Source: Phenylobacterium sp. Root1290
GTDB taxonomy: Bacteria; Pseudomonadota; Alphaproteobacteria; Caulobacterales; Caulobacteraceae
Reading direction: 5' to 3'
Length of the DNA: 64,000 nucleotides
Assembly: GCF_001425305.1 (NCBI RefSeq)
Contig: NZ_LMEE01000003.1
Span: 62,001-126,000 of the forward strand
The position numbers and the translations under genes were made by a program. The notes under the pieces were generated by a model that ran no database searches, was not told where the DNA came from, and saw only the letters and a list, made by a program, of their open reading frames with translations. Below are positions 52,706 through 62,396 of the stretch, piece after piece. Position 1 is the first letter of the stretch. Each line of letters opens with the position of its first letter.

Positions 52706-53614
52706 TGGGGTGCTTTCAGGCGATACCTCTTTGTAGGCAATCTAGCGCTTTGTGCACGGCCGCAGTCAGCGAAATGGCGACGAGAAGCGGATGGTTGCGC
52801 GGCCTGAGGCTCGTCCAGCGCCAGACGGTGGGGTGATGCGTTGCCCGAGTAAGGCAACGCTGCCTGTCATCTGCGGAGCTTAGTGCAGTGTCGGACCGAT
52901 AACCGATCTGCGGCGGATGCCGTTGTGTGCCTCGTAGGGCAGGACCGGTATCGAACCCTTGGGGGGAGTACGTCCGGGTATTGTGGGACAACAGTGCGCA
53001 GCGATGTTGGCCAACACTACATATCTTGCCTCGTACCCCAAGAAAATGAGTGCGTATGCGGGCGGCAGGCCAATCGACATCGACCAAAATCACTCGTTCG
53101 CACTTAAAATCACTTATGCGCACTTAAAATCACTTGTGCGCCTTCGCCTGGCGGCGATGAACGGGCTTAAAGCCGAAGCTGGGGACGTCCGCTTCGGGCG
53201 ACTAGGCCGGCGTCGCCGGCGATGGCCGCGTCGGGCTCATTGCTGCCGTTCGGAAGGTCGGCTCTAGGGCGCGCACTGGAACCTAAACCCGGTGCGCCAT
53301 GAGCTGACTCTTAGCTGACCCTGAGAAGGTCTGCAGACGGAGTGGGAGTGTTCTGTGAGGCAATGCGACTAGGCGACATGCTCCGTCCCGCCGCGTGCCG
53401 CGGCTCCTAAGGGTCCGTCCTTGAAGGGCACCTTCTGGCTCCGCCGGCTGCTCGGCGGCGCATCCGCCTGGCCTGTCCCCAGGCTCCTTGCGGCCTTCTG
53501 TTCTGGGCGGTCACGCCCCTTCGCAAATCGCGCTCACTTCTGCGTTAGCTGTGCAGTGGATTGCGTTGCGCCGGTGGATCAGTAGCTTACAACCTCTGGG
53601 TTGGGGGAGTTGGT
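52706..53614. other. Island non-coding stretch upstream of sspF
   Basis: About 900 bases with no convincing gene on either strand; open frames are short and of mixed composition. It includes three tandem 20-bp repeats (53086-53145), and GC-rich hairpin-prone sequence at 53380-53480. The sspF promoter should lie in its last 250 bases, but no clear -35/-10 pair can be fixed. It may be a scar of earlier insertions. Confidence 0.5.
53086..53145. repeat. Three tandem 20-bp repeats
   Basis: Units at 53086-53105, 53106-53125 and 53126-53145 all begin AAAATCACT and continue with a variant of TRTGCGCACTT. Units one and two differ at a few bases; unit three diverges at its last five. Exact 20-bp spacing puts the copies about two helical turns apart. 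They may be an array of protein-binding sites or the multi-repeat end of a lost IS21-like element. Confidence 0.65.
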
Positions 53615-55444
53615 TTGGCAGAAGCATCATCGACAGCTGCGTGGGTGCGATTTCTGCGCAACTACGGGCCAATTCCAACCAATGACAATATGTACGATGA
53701 GTCGATTCAGCGCGCGCTGAGACGACTTAAAATCAAACCTATCATCCTGCCCGCGCAATTTCTTCACGATCTCCTCGCGAATTTTCGCGGACCAGACCCC
53801 ATCTCGCAGATCATCACCGGCACTGCCGGAGATGGAAAGACGTACCATTGCCGTGAGGTTTGGACGGCGTTGGGCGGTGACGAGGCGACCTGGAACAAGG
53901 GGGCCAAGCTCCACACCATCTCCGTTGGCAACCGCACGCTTGTGATCGTCAAGGATCTTAGCGAACTCCGCGATGAGGAGAGCTCGGACTTGATCGCATC
54001 GGTGGCGCGGGATGTTGCCCAGCCCGGTGCGACCACGATGTATCTGCTGGCGGCCAACCATGGGCAGCTGCTTGAGAAGCTTAAGACTGCCCCGGACACT
54101 CCTGAGGTGCGGCGTCTGGCGGGCGTCATCGAGGATCTTCTGGTCACTGCCGCGACGACCGACAAAGACGTTCGGCTGAACCTCAGCGACCTCAGTCGCG
54201 CTCCGGCGGCGAAGATGACCTCCGACATCATCGACGAGATCGGCGGCCACGAGGGTTGGAAGGGGTGTGAGAGCTGCGCTGCCGAGCTTTCTTGTCCAAT
54301 CCTTGAAAACAGGCGGCGCCTGATTGGAGAGGACGGTCATGGGCAATTTCGCCGACGCCTCACCGATCTGGTTGAACTGAGCGAGCGCAATGGCGGGCAC
54401 TTCCCGGTGCGCCAACTCCTCTCCCTGGTTGCTAATATCCTCCTTGGGCATCCCGACGGCCGGGATGGTCTGATGTCGTGTGCGGATGTGCCCGAGATTG
54501 TGGCCGGGGGACGAGCGGATCTCGCGAGCGTGTACCGCAATGTCTTTGGCGAAAATCTTAAGGCGAGCCGAGCCGAGAAAACTGAGCCTTTCAAAAAGTT
54601 AAACCTGTTTGGCATCGGGGCCGAGACCAGCAACCGCGTCGATAACTTATTGGTCTACGGCGCCGACGATCCAGCGTACGCGGAGGCTTACGAAGCCCTT
54701 GTCCGTCGTGATCCGACCTATGGAGCGACCGCGAATTACGCACAGGGACAGAGGGCATATCTCGAAGGCGGGGAGGGGGCAGACCGACCGGCGTTCCTTC
54801 ATCTTCTGAAGGCACAGCGCCAACGGCTATTCTTCACCATGCCCGACAACCTAGCTGCCACCTATGACCTCTGGGACCTGACGGTTTTCCGCTACGCTGG
54901 TCTTTATCTTGAGGTGGCTGAAAAACTGAAAGCGAAGCAGGCGCTGCCGCGGACGGCGCTCACCCAGGTCGTTCGTGGGCTCAATCGGGTCTTCACGGGC
55001 ATGCTGGTGCAAAACCAGGATGAGCTCGTTCTTGCGACTTCGGGAAGCTACTCTCAGTCGAAGCGAAGCCCACTGCTCGACGAGTTAATCTCCGTGCCGC
55101 GTCAGGCGGGCGAGGAAGTTAGCCTCCTTCTCAACCCGCAAGGCGGTTTCGATGTCTCAGTGCGCCTGCTGCGCGGCGAATCTAACCCCCCTGTGCGGCT
55201 AGAGCTTTCGCCAACGCGCTTTGAGTTTCTCGGGCGTGTCGCGGAGGGCGCGCTCCCCAGCAGCTTCTCTCTCGAATGTCACGAGGACATCCTCGCCTTC
55301 AAAGCCAGGTTGCTCCGCGAAACGGAAACGCGGCGTCGGCTGGACGGGGACGACGTCGGCGGCGACGGCGAACTGGTGCTCCGGTTCATTGAGCTCAACA
55401 GCGACGGCCGGGCCACGCCGCGCCGCGTCATAGTGCGGGCGTAA
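53615..55444 (+). CDS. sspF: SspF/DptF-like phosphorothioation-dependent restriction ATPase
   Basis: 609 residues from TTG 53615, chosen because GGGGGAG lies five bases upstream; the frame extends to 53561 without a ribosome site. The P-loop is GTAGDGKT (69-76), Walker-B-like strand LVIVKDLSEL (109-118), and a sensor-like Asn in LLAANHG. Cysteines 218, 221 and 227 (C-x2-C-x5-C) could bind zinc. It matches the DptF family that works with DptG and DptH to attack DNA lacking the phosphorothioate mark. The partner SspBCD-type genes nearby favour the name SspF. First gene of a three-gene operon; three bases before sspG. Confidence 0.78.
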   Translation: MAEASSTAAWVRFLRNYGPIPTNDNMYDESIQRALRRLKIKPIILPAQFLHDLLANFRGPDPISQIITGTAGDGKTYHCREVWTALGGDEATWNKGAKLHTISVGNRTLVIVKDLSELRDEESSDLIASVARDVAQPGATTMYLLAANHGQLLEKLKTAPDTPEVRRLAGVIEDLLVTAATTDKDVRLNLSDLSRAPAAKMTSDIIDEIGGHEGWKGCESCAAELSCPILENRRRLIGEDGHGQFRRRLTDLVELSERNGGHFPVRQLLSLVANILLGHPDGRDGLMSCADVPEIVAGGRADLASVYRNVFGENLKASRAEKTEPFKKLNLFGIGAETSNRVDNLLVYGADDPAYAEAYEALVRRDPTYGATANYAQGQRAYLEGGEGADRPAFLHLLKAQRQRLFFTMPDNLAATYDLWDLTVFRYAGLYLEVAEKLKAKQALPRTALTQVVRGLNRVFTGMLVQNQDELVLATSGSYSQSKRSPLLDELISVPRQAGEEVSLLLNPQGGFDVSVRLLRGESNPPVRLELSPTRFEFLGRVAEGALPSSFSLECHEDILAFKARLLRETETRRRLDGDDVGGDGELVLRFIELNSDGRATPRRVIVRA

Positions 55445-55446
55445 CG

Positions 55447-56991
55447 ATGGAGGTTCTTGCAAGGCCGACGCATTTCGAAGAACGGTCCGGCCCCGAAATC
55501 TGGGTCGACGAGGCGATCTGGGGCCACCGACTCCATGATGAGCAGTCGCCTTGGCTCACCTTCCTAGAATTCTTGAATGTGCTGTTGGCGGAGAAGGTGG
55601 CCGGCCGGGCGCTGCGGGAAGTGGAGTTGAACAGCCTGAGCTATCGGCCGCAGACGCAACTGCGGCTCCGAAACCTCGTGTTCAACAACCCCCACATTAT
55701 GACGGTCCTCGCTGAGGACCGCCCCGATGAGCTGGCCTGGTCATCCTGGCTGGAGAAGATGGCGCAGAGCGCCGGCGGACTCGAAAATCCCGACTTCGCC
55801 TATCTACGGGAGCGGTTTGAAACCTTCCGTGACTTCTCCGCGGTGATCAAATTCCTCCAGGGCTCCGCGATCGAAGGCGATAGCAACAAGCGCTGGAGTT
55901 CGAAGTTCGTCTTTCCGTTCGGCCCGAGCGGCCTCTACGAAGACGTAAATGTGAAAGCCAACGGCGGGGTGACAACCGACCGCCGCTTCTTTGCCCGGAC
56001 GGGCGAGATCCTCTACCTCATGCTCTGCCGTAGCCAGCGGGTCGATCAGCTCCGCGAGCTTCTTGTCGGCCAGTTTCTTGAGAATCCCGCTCCCTACGAC
56101 GGCATGGTCCAGGCCCTGCAAGGCGAGGCACAGCATGCAAAGGCGGAACGCGGCGGCGCCTTCCTGCCGGTGTCATCGCATCCGAGCTTCGACCGTCTGG
56201 CCGACGACTGGTTGGCGATCCTCTCGTTGCCGATCCCCGCGTACGACGCGATCCCTCACCTGGTCGCGGTGACGGGGCTAAACCTAATTCTGTACCAGCT
56301 TGAAAGAGCGAGCGAAGTCTTGGGTCGCGCGCGAGCTACCATGGTGTGCGAGATCGTCTCGCCAAAGAAATCCGTGGTCCGAGACCTCTCGGCCGACTCC
56401 TATCAGACCAACAACGCCCTGCCTCAGCAGGCCATGGAACGCTTCATCCGCGCCACAACGGAGACGGCTGAGTGGCATGCGGCCGTGGGTTCGGACGACG
56501 CGGGCATCGAGGTCACCGAGCTCCTGAAGCGCAAATTCGACTGGCCAGATCCAGATGACGAAGACGAACGCGCTATCCCGCCGGACCAATTGATCAACAA
56601 GCTCGTCGAGAGAGCCGCGACTCGTCACAAACAGCACGTCGGCAAGGTCCATATGACCTGGTCGCGGGCGATAGGGCTGTCGTCTCGACGCTCAAGCCGC
56701 CGCGTTCGCTACGCCCCAACGGACCGGCTGCTCAAGACCTTGGTCGTCGCTTGCGTCCCCAAGCGCATGGAGTTCAAAGACTTCCTCGCCGCGCTCGCCG
56801 AACGCTATGGGCTGATTATCGGCGACCACCAGGCGAAAGGCTTCGTGGATAATGGCGACGCCGACCAAGAGGACTTCTCGGATAACGCCCGCCGGCTCGA
56901 GGAGCGCTTGGCAAGCCTAGGGCTTCTCAAGCGCCTTTCAGACTCCTGCGCATACGTCGAAAATCCCTTCCAGCGCGGGAACGTTGCATGA
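55447..56991 (+). CDS. sspG: SspG/DptG-like phosphorothioation-dependent restriction protein
   Basis: 514 residues, ATG 55447, two bases after the sspF stop. No standard motif is visible. It has alpha-helical character with acidic stretches (DWPDPDDEDERAIPPDQL) and a basic segment (GLSSRRSSRRVRYAPTDRLL). It ends inside a GCATGA overlap with sspH. It is assigned by place and size: DptG proteins sit between DptF and DptH. Taken as the middle subunit of the restriction complex; its own activity is not known. Confidence 0.7.
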   Translation: MEVLARPTHFEERSGPEIWVDEAIWGHRLHDEQSPWLTFLEFLNVLLAEKVAGRALREVELNSLSYRPQTQLRLRNLVFNNPHIMTVLAEDRPDELAWSSWLEKMAQSAGGLENPDFAYLRERFETFRDFSAVIKFLQGSAIEGDSNKRWSSKFVFPFGPSGLYEDVNVKANGGVTTDRRFFARTGEILYLMLCRSQRVDQLRELLVGQFLENPAPYDGMVQALQGEAQHAKAERGGAFLPVSSHPSFDRLADDWLAILSLPIPAYDAIPHLVAVTGLNLILYQLERASEVLGRARATMVCEIVSPKKSVVRDLSADSYQTNNALPQQAMERFIRATTETAEWHAAVGSDDAGIEVTELLKRKFDWPDPDDEDERAIPPDQLINKLVERAATRHKQHVGKVHMTWSRAIGLSSRRSSRRVRYAPTDRLLKTLVVACVPKRMEFKDFLAALAERYGLIIGDHQAKGFVDNGDADQEDFSDNARRLEERLASLGLLKRLSDSCAYVENPFQRGNVA

Positions 56992-59900
56992 AACCCGCTG
57001 ATCTCATCGGAGCTGCCGGCGCGACGTCGATTCAGCAACGACTTGCAGCCTTGACGTCCGACGACGGCGTCGCGCGCTATCTGCTCGACCGCCTTACCGG
57101 CGAACAGGTCGCAGCGATCACTGAGGCCCTGCTGAAGGCACCGGGGATCAGCGCGCAGTTGAAGATCGCAATCCCTCGCGACCTCGTCGACGGACGCGGT
57201 TTGCCTGAAGACGTCGTGACGGATGACCGAACTGTCGCCATCCGCAACGCCGAATGCGACAAGCCGGCGCTCCTCCTCGCCAACACGGACGACGATCAAG
57301 GTGCGTCGCTGCAGGACGTCACCCTCATCGGGGCGAAGCAGCTCACGGAAGATGTTGCGCCCTGGGTGGAGGCCGCCAGTGCGGGTCTAGGTCTTCCCGA
57401 TGGTCAGCTGGAAGCCTGGCGGGCTGCGTTGGCTGGCCTCCATGCGGCCGATGACTGGACGTTGCACCAGATCTCAAACTTCGTCGCCCTGGTGCGCGAG
57501 CGCATCGCTGACGAATCGAAGCCCGTCCAGGAAGCTTTGGGCTGGGCCCTTCCAGCGCTCCATCTGCCCCGTGACAGCGGCTACTTCATCGGCATCAAGG
57601 ACAGGGACCTCGAGCAGCCCCGGCGGTGGAAGAAGCTCTTCGACAAGCTGATCTCGGACCGCAAGCCGCTGATGTCGAAGATGCGGCCGAATCGCCAGGT
57701 CATCGAGCCCGATGAGCTGCAGGCTCAGTTCGAGCAGTCGCGCGAAGATATCGTCCCCGGAGCGCATGACGCCATTGAGGAGTTCATCGGCACTCCACCG
57801 GGCTGGAGTGCAGCGGCTGAGGCCGTGGCGCAGTTTGAATGGGAGGCGGACAATGTCCTCCTCCTCTTCTCCGGGTTGAAGCTGAAGAAGACGACCCTCG
57901 CCGAAGACACAATCAACTTCTTCGAATTCGAGCTGCCAGGGCGCTTGAGCGACTCCGACGAAGACTATCTCAAGGCCTTGAAGAGCCGCTCGCTGAAAGA
58001 AACCCGGGACGACGATCGGGAATTCTTCGAAACCCACAGAGATGATCTCGCCCAGGATAAGCCCCTGCGCGCTAAGTGGGAGCGCTTCATATTCGGCCGG
58101 CCGATTGAATGCACGGACTTCCTCACCGGGCTCCTTTTGGTCGTTGAACGCCTATTTGGTCAGGTGAACGCCGCTGGCGGACCACGGACGCTCACGATCA
58201 GATCGGCGCGCCGTTCTCGCAGCCAATGGCTCGACATGAACGCGGATATCGGATTGGCTTTTGGGCTCCGGTATCGAGGCCTGCCAGCGCTCATGGGCGA
58301 CGCAGTGAAGTGGGATGCGCCCTACATTTTCGAGTACGAGGCACTCCTCGAGCGCGCGAAGAAGCGAAAAAAATATCGGCGGAACGAGTCCGTTTCACGC
58401 GCGAGCTTGCAGATTAAATTCGATGTCGAGCTCGTCGTCGGTCTTGGCGCGGCCGCTGAACGCGCCGTCGTCCAGTTGGTCTGGGCCGGCCAGCCCAATG
58501 CGATCGGCGCTGAGCTTTCCAAAGACGCACGTCGTCTTCTTGAGCGTCCCCTGCGAAGAACAAGCGTTGCTCGCCTGCCGGTGAGCCGCAAGGGAGCGTT
58601 GCAGTCGGTATCGCTGACCGATGTTGGCACGCTGCAGCCAGCATTTGGCCAAGACGCAGGCTCACTGGTTCCCAGAACCAATGTCGGCGACGATGTTGCG
58701 AAGCTTTTTCCGCGCAAGCTGAAGGAGGCGAGGGCATCTAGCCGGCTCGACCAGAACGCCGCCGACGAACTCTCTAACGCTTGGCAGGCGTTCACCGAGA
58801 CCTATGCGCAGGGCGTTCAGGCATGGTCTGGCACGGGCTACGCCGACGCGATCCTGCTTAAACAAGCGGAGGCATATGGCGGCATCCTTCGCGCACTGGC
58901 GACCCATGCGCCAGGCGACATAAATCGCCAGGAACTCTGGGAGCCGGTCCTTGGCCTTGGAACCGTGCAGATCACGGGAGCCGGACCATCGGCGATCGTC
59001 GCGCCATGGCATCCGATGCGCCTGGCGGCGACCGCCATCAAGATGCGGTCGGTCGCGGGTTTGGTCGATTATTTATTGTCGGACAACGACGTCAATTTCG
59101 GCGACTCGCGGCTCTTCTTCTCTGATCTCCGCGACGAGCTTAGTCACCCGCTCTACCCGGAAATCGCGGTCGGGTACGACGGGTCGGAACCTGTGCTGCT
59201 TGCGGAAACCGGCACGGTCAACGACTACTCTCTCTTCGAGCGCCCTGTGCGCGATCCGGCTGAGGCCGGGACGGACGTCGACCCTCAAGAGGCCGCGCGG
59301 CAAATCCGAGGGTTGCTTGAGCGCTACCTCGACCTTCAGCCCCACGAAGGCGCCAACCTTAGTATCATGCTTTACAACTGCGACGCCGCCGGGTTGCCGC
59401 TCGCCGCGGTCAATGTGCTCAGTACGGTCCAGGACGAAGACGAGATGCACTGCAACGTCCTCGTGAGGCATCGCGATCGCAACCGCCTGGCCCAGGTCTA
59501 TTCGGAGTTGTTGGAAAAATCGGAGGGCGATCCGGACGCCATCGTGGTCAGCGAGACGTCCCGCAACTTCATGTCCAAGCTGCGCATCGGCGTGATGCTG
59601 GACGGCAGCGCCGGACCGAAAGACCCTAACGGTCGCCAGATCGACGTTGCCTTCCTGCACGATGTCGTATCACGGCAGGCGAAGGAACATTGGTTCCCCG
59701 TGCCGGCAGCCGACAAGAACCCGGCGTTGCTGGAGCACGTACCTTCACGATGGTCTTATCGGCGGGTGACAGCCGAAGATGAGTTGAAGGCGACAAGCTA
59801 CCTCACCTGTCCACGTCAACCTGATGCCGGGTGGGCGTATGTGGACGCCGTTGCCGGCGTCATCCGCCGACAATCCCATGGCGATCAGGAGCACTATCTG

Positions 59901-62387
59901 CCCGCGCGCCAGATCTCGTTCCAGGACCACGGCTTGAAGTCGATGTTCGACGAGGTGCACTTGATGGCGGAGTGGGTGGCGACTTACGATGACCTGCTCG
60001 ACAAGCGTCAACTCGCGGCGCAGGGCATCAACGTCATTCGTTACCGCCGCCAGCGGACGCACGGCCGCAATATGGTGGTGTCCTCAACTTCCGAGCTTCG
60101 GCTGCTGCACGTCCTCGTCCGCCGTAGGCTGGCCGAACTGAATTTGGGCCTGTCTGACGAACGGCTGTCGGACTTGGCTCGCCGCATGATTGGCGATGCC
60201 AACGCAATTTCCGGTGACATAGTCCTACGCGCGGCTAAGCGCGGCGTATCAGCCGGCGAACTGATCGGGCTGGTGCTCAGCCGCGCGCTCGTTGCCGAGG
60301 AGCTCGGCTCTGGCGCCGCGGTGGCTTGGTTCCTCCTCGACGACTACGCGGAGTGGCTGGGGCAGCGTGAAGAAGGGCTGGCCGACATCTTGGCGCTCAG
60401 CGTTGGCGTGGATGCCTTGGGCACCGAACATCTGCGCGCCGTCGTCACGGAAGCGAAATACGTTGACGCTTCAGGTTTGGCCGAAGCGAGCCGGAAGTCG
60501 CGCCAGCAGCTGCGCCAGACTGTGACGCGAATGGACGACGCGCTGTTCGGAGACCCTGGCCGGCTGGACCGGGACCTGTGGCTCTCTCGCATTGCCGACC
60601 TTTTGCTCGATGGCACTGCTGCTCTTGGCCACTCGACCCTTCTAGAGCGCGTCCGCGACGGAATCCGTCACGGAAGCGTGCCGATTGATCTTCGCGGTTA
60701 TTCCCACATCTTCATCTCAGGCCCTGCCAGCGACGCCAGCAGCGCGGGTGAGCAGGAGCCCATCGCGGATATCTCAGGGGCGTTGCAGGAGACCTTCACC
60801 CGCGAAGGACTAAGGGCCCTGATCAAGGCCTATGAGAGTAACAGTGCGCTCAGCCCGCAGAGGGAAGCTCTCGGCGGCGAACACCCCTGGCAATCGAACA
60901 CTTTCAAAAGCCCCGCGCCCCGCGTCGACTGGACCAAAGCCATCGACCTGGAGCCCAAAGCGCCTTTGCCCAAAGCGGTTGCCGTTCAGATTTATGAGGA
61001 GGATGACGACGATGGCGGTGACGAGGATGGCGAGACCGTGCAACCTCTTCCATCGCCGGGGCCCCAAAGCGGTTCTTCAGGCGCCGTTGCGACAGCCTCC
61101 CTGCCGGAAGCCGATCCTCTGGCGCTAGACTCCTCTGCGAACATTTCGCCGGCCGCGCCGCCCCCAGAGGAGCCTGCCGCCAAGGCTGCGGGCGTCGCCT
61201 CGTCAACACACTCTCTGGCCGCCCTCGTTCAAGACAGAGCTGAACGGGCTAGAGAGGACACAGCCGACGACCAGGCATGGCTCAACGCAACTGCTCAGAA
61301 GCTGCGAAGCGCGCTGCTCGGCTATTCCCTGCAGGCCAAGATCGTTGGAAGTCGTTTGACGCCCAACGCTGCTCTCGTGAGATTCCAGGGTAGCGACCGG
61401 CTGCGCGTAGAAGACATCGAGGCGAGGCAGTCAGCCTTGCTGACGACTCACGGACTGCGTCTCATATCGATTTCACCCCTGCCAGGTGAGATCGTTGTGG
61501 GGGTCGCCCGACCTCATCGGCAAACGGTCTCCATGTGGGATGTATGGTCCCGGCGCGAGTTCAATCGTAACGCCGTGGGCGTCAACACCTCCTTCGTACT
61601 GGGCCTGAAGGAACTAGACGGGGACATCCTTTACCTAAACCTGGGCGGGCCCTTCGCCGGCGGAACGCAGCACGAGCCGCACACCCTGATTGCCGGCGCG
61701 ACCGGGAGCGGGAAGTCCGTCCTGATTCAGGCGTTGCTACTGGATATCGCCGCCACCAATGCTAGTCGCCTGACCCACATTCATCTCATCGATCCAAAGA
61801 TGGGCGTGGACTACGCTGCCGTTGAGCGTCTGCCTCATCTGCAGGGCGGGGTCATTGTCGATCAAGTTCGCGCGGTCGAGGTGATGGAAGGTGTCGTTGC
61901 GGAAATGGAGCGTCGCTACGACCTCTTCAGGCAACGCGGCGCTCGCGACATTCGCACGTACAATGAGAAGGTCGACAAGGCCGACCAGCTGCCTTGGACC
62001 TTCTTGGTGCACGATGAGTTCGCTGAGTGGATGCTCACTGAGGACTACAAGGCGGCGGTGACGGCAAACGTATCAAGGCTCGGAGTTAAGGCGCGAGCCG
62101 CGGGCATCCATCTCATCTTTGCGGCCCAGAGGCCCGACGCCAACGTCATGCCGATGCAGCTGCGCGATAACCTGGGTAATCGACTGATCCTCAAGGTCGC
62201 GAGCGTGGGTACATCTGAGATCGCGCTTGGGGTCAAAGGCGCAGAGCAGCTCTTGGGGCTCGGCCATTTGGCAGCTCGCCTGAGCGGAGAGCCGACCGTC
62301 ATTTATGCTCAGGCGCCTTTTCTGTCCGACGATGACATCGATCGCGCAGTGGATGCGATTATCGCAGGGGACACCGGGGCTGCCTGA
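56988..62387 (+). CDS. sspH: SspH/DptH-like restriction protein with FtsK/HerA ATPase domain
   Basis: 1,799 residues; ATG 56988 overlaps the sspG stop. A long N-terminal part without known motif is followed by a candidate nuclease centre at about 1140-1160 (Asp1142 in SVGVDALG, then VVTEAKYV with Glu1155 and Lys1157), an acidic and Pro/Ala-rich linker (about 1330-1410), and a C-terminal FtsK/HerA-type ATPase: Walker A GATGSGKS (1570-1577), Walker B TFLVHDEFAEW (Asp1676, Glu1677), and AAGIHLIFAAQRPD. It fits DptH, the large motor subunit. With SspF and SspG it would damage incoming DNA that lacks phosphorothioate. Ends 9 bp from the end of sspD. Confidence 0.82.
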   Translation: MKPADLIGAAGATSIQQRLAALTSDDGVARYLLDRLTGEQVAAITEALLKAPGISAQLKIAIPRDLVDGRGLPEDVVTDDRTVAIRNAECDKPALLLANTDDDQGASLQDVTLIGAKQLTEDVAPWVEAASAGLGLPDGQLEAWRAALAGLHAADDWTLHQISNFVALVRERIADESKPVQEALGWALPALHLPRDSGYFIGIKDRDLEQPRRWKKLFDKLISDRKPLMSKMRPNRQVIEPDELQAQFEQSREDIVPGAHDAIEEFIGTPPGWSAAAEAVAQFEWEADNVLLLFSGLKLKKTTLAEDTINFFEFELPGRLSDSDEDYLKALKSRSLKETRDDDREFFETHRDDLAQDKPLRAKWERFIFGRPIECTDFLTGLLLVVERLFGQVNAAGGPRTLTIRSARRSRSQWLDMNADIGLAFGLRYRGLPALMGDAVKWDAPYIFEYEALLERAKKRKKYRRNESVSRASLQIKFDVELVVGLGAAAERAVVQLVWAGQPNAIGAELSKDARRLLERPLRRTSVARLPVSRKGALQSVSLTDVGTLQPAFGQDAGSLVPRTNVGDDVAKLFPRKLKEARASSRLDQNAADELSNAWQAFTETYAQGVQAWSGTGYADAILLKQAEAYGGILRALATHAPGDINRQELWEPVLGLGTVQITGAGPSAIVAPWHPMRLAATAIKMRSVAGLVDYLLSDNDVNFGDSRLFFSDLRDELSHPLYPEIAVGYDGSEPVLLAETGTVNDYSLFERPVRDPAEAGTDVDPQEAARQIRGLLERYLDLQPHEGANLSIMLYNCDAAGLPLAAVNVLSTVQDEDEMHCNVLVRHRDRNRLAQVYSELLEKSEGDPDAIVVSETSRNFMSKLRIGVMLDGSAGPKDPNGRQIDVAFLHDVVSRQAKEHWFPVPAADKNPALLEHVPSRWSYRRVTAEDELKATSYLTCPRQPDAGWAYVDAVAGVIRRQSHGDQEHYLPARQISFQDHGLKSMFDEVHLMAEWVATYDDLLDKRQLAAQGINVIRYRRQRTHGRNMVVSSTSELRLLHVLVRRRLAELNLGLSDERLSDLARRMIGDANAISGDIVLRAAKRGVSAGELIGLVLSRALVAEELGSGAAVAWFLLDDYAEWLGQREEGLADILALSVGVDALGTEHLRAVVTEAKYVDASGLAEASRKSRQQLRQTVTRMDDALFGDPGRLDRDLWLSRIADLLLDGTAALGHSTLLERVRDGIRHGSVPIDLRGYSHIFISGPASDASSAGEQEPIADISGALQETFTREGLRALIKAYESNSALSPQREALGGEHPWQSNTFKSPAPRVDWTKAIDLEPKAPLPKAVAVQIYEEDDDDGGDEDGETVQPLPSPGPQSGSSGAVATASLPEADPLALDSSANISPAAPPPEEPAAKAAGVASSTHSLAALVQDRAERAREDTADDQAWLNATAQKLRSALLGYSLQAKIVGSRLTPNAALVRFQGSDRLRVEDIEARQSALLTTHGLRLISISPLPGEIVVGVARPHRQTVSMWDVWSRREFNRNAVGVNTSFVLGLKELDGDILYLNLGGPFAGGTQHEPHTLIAGATGSGKSVLIQALLLDIAATNASRLTHIHLIDPKMGVDYAAVERLPHLQGGVIVDQVRAVEVMEGVVAEMERRYDLFRQRGARDIRTYNEKVDKADQLPWTFLVHDEFAEWMLTEDYKAAVTANVSRLGVKARAAGIHLIFAAQRPDANVMPMQLRDNLGNRLILKVASVGTSEIALGVKGAEQLLGLGHLAARLSGEPTVIYAQAPFLSDDDIDRAVDAIIAGDTGAA

Positions 62388-62396
62388 GCGGTTGGT

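Noticed and set aside
52945..52958. tRNA T-arm-like sequence (GGGTTCGATACCGG on the minus strand)
   Set aside because: Considered as a tRNA remnant or attachment site. No acceptor, anticodon or D arm can be built around it, and it does not repeat the tRNA-Arg 3' end.
52716..53123. 135-codon minus-strand frame in the island gap
   Set aside because: Mixed Arg/His/Ser-rich composition, no ribosome site, and it runs through the tandem repeats. Not believable as a gene.
53081..53150. CRISPR array
   Set aside because: The three 20-bp units are directly joined with no spacers, and no cas genes are present.
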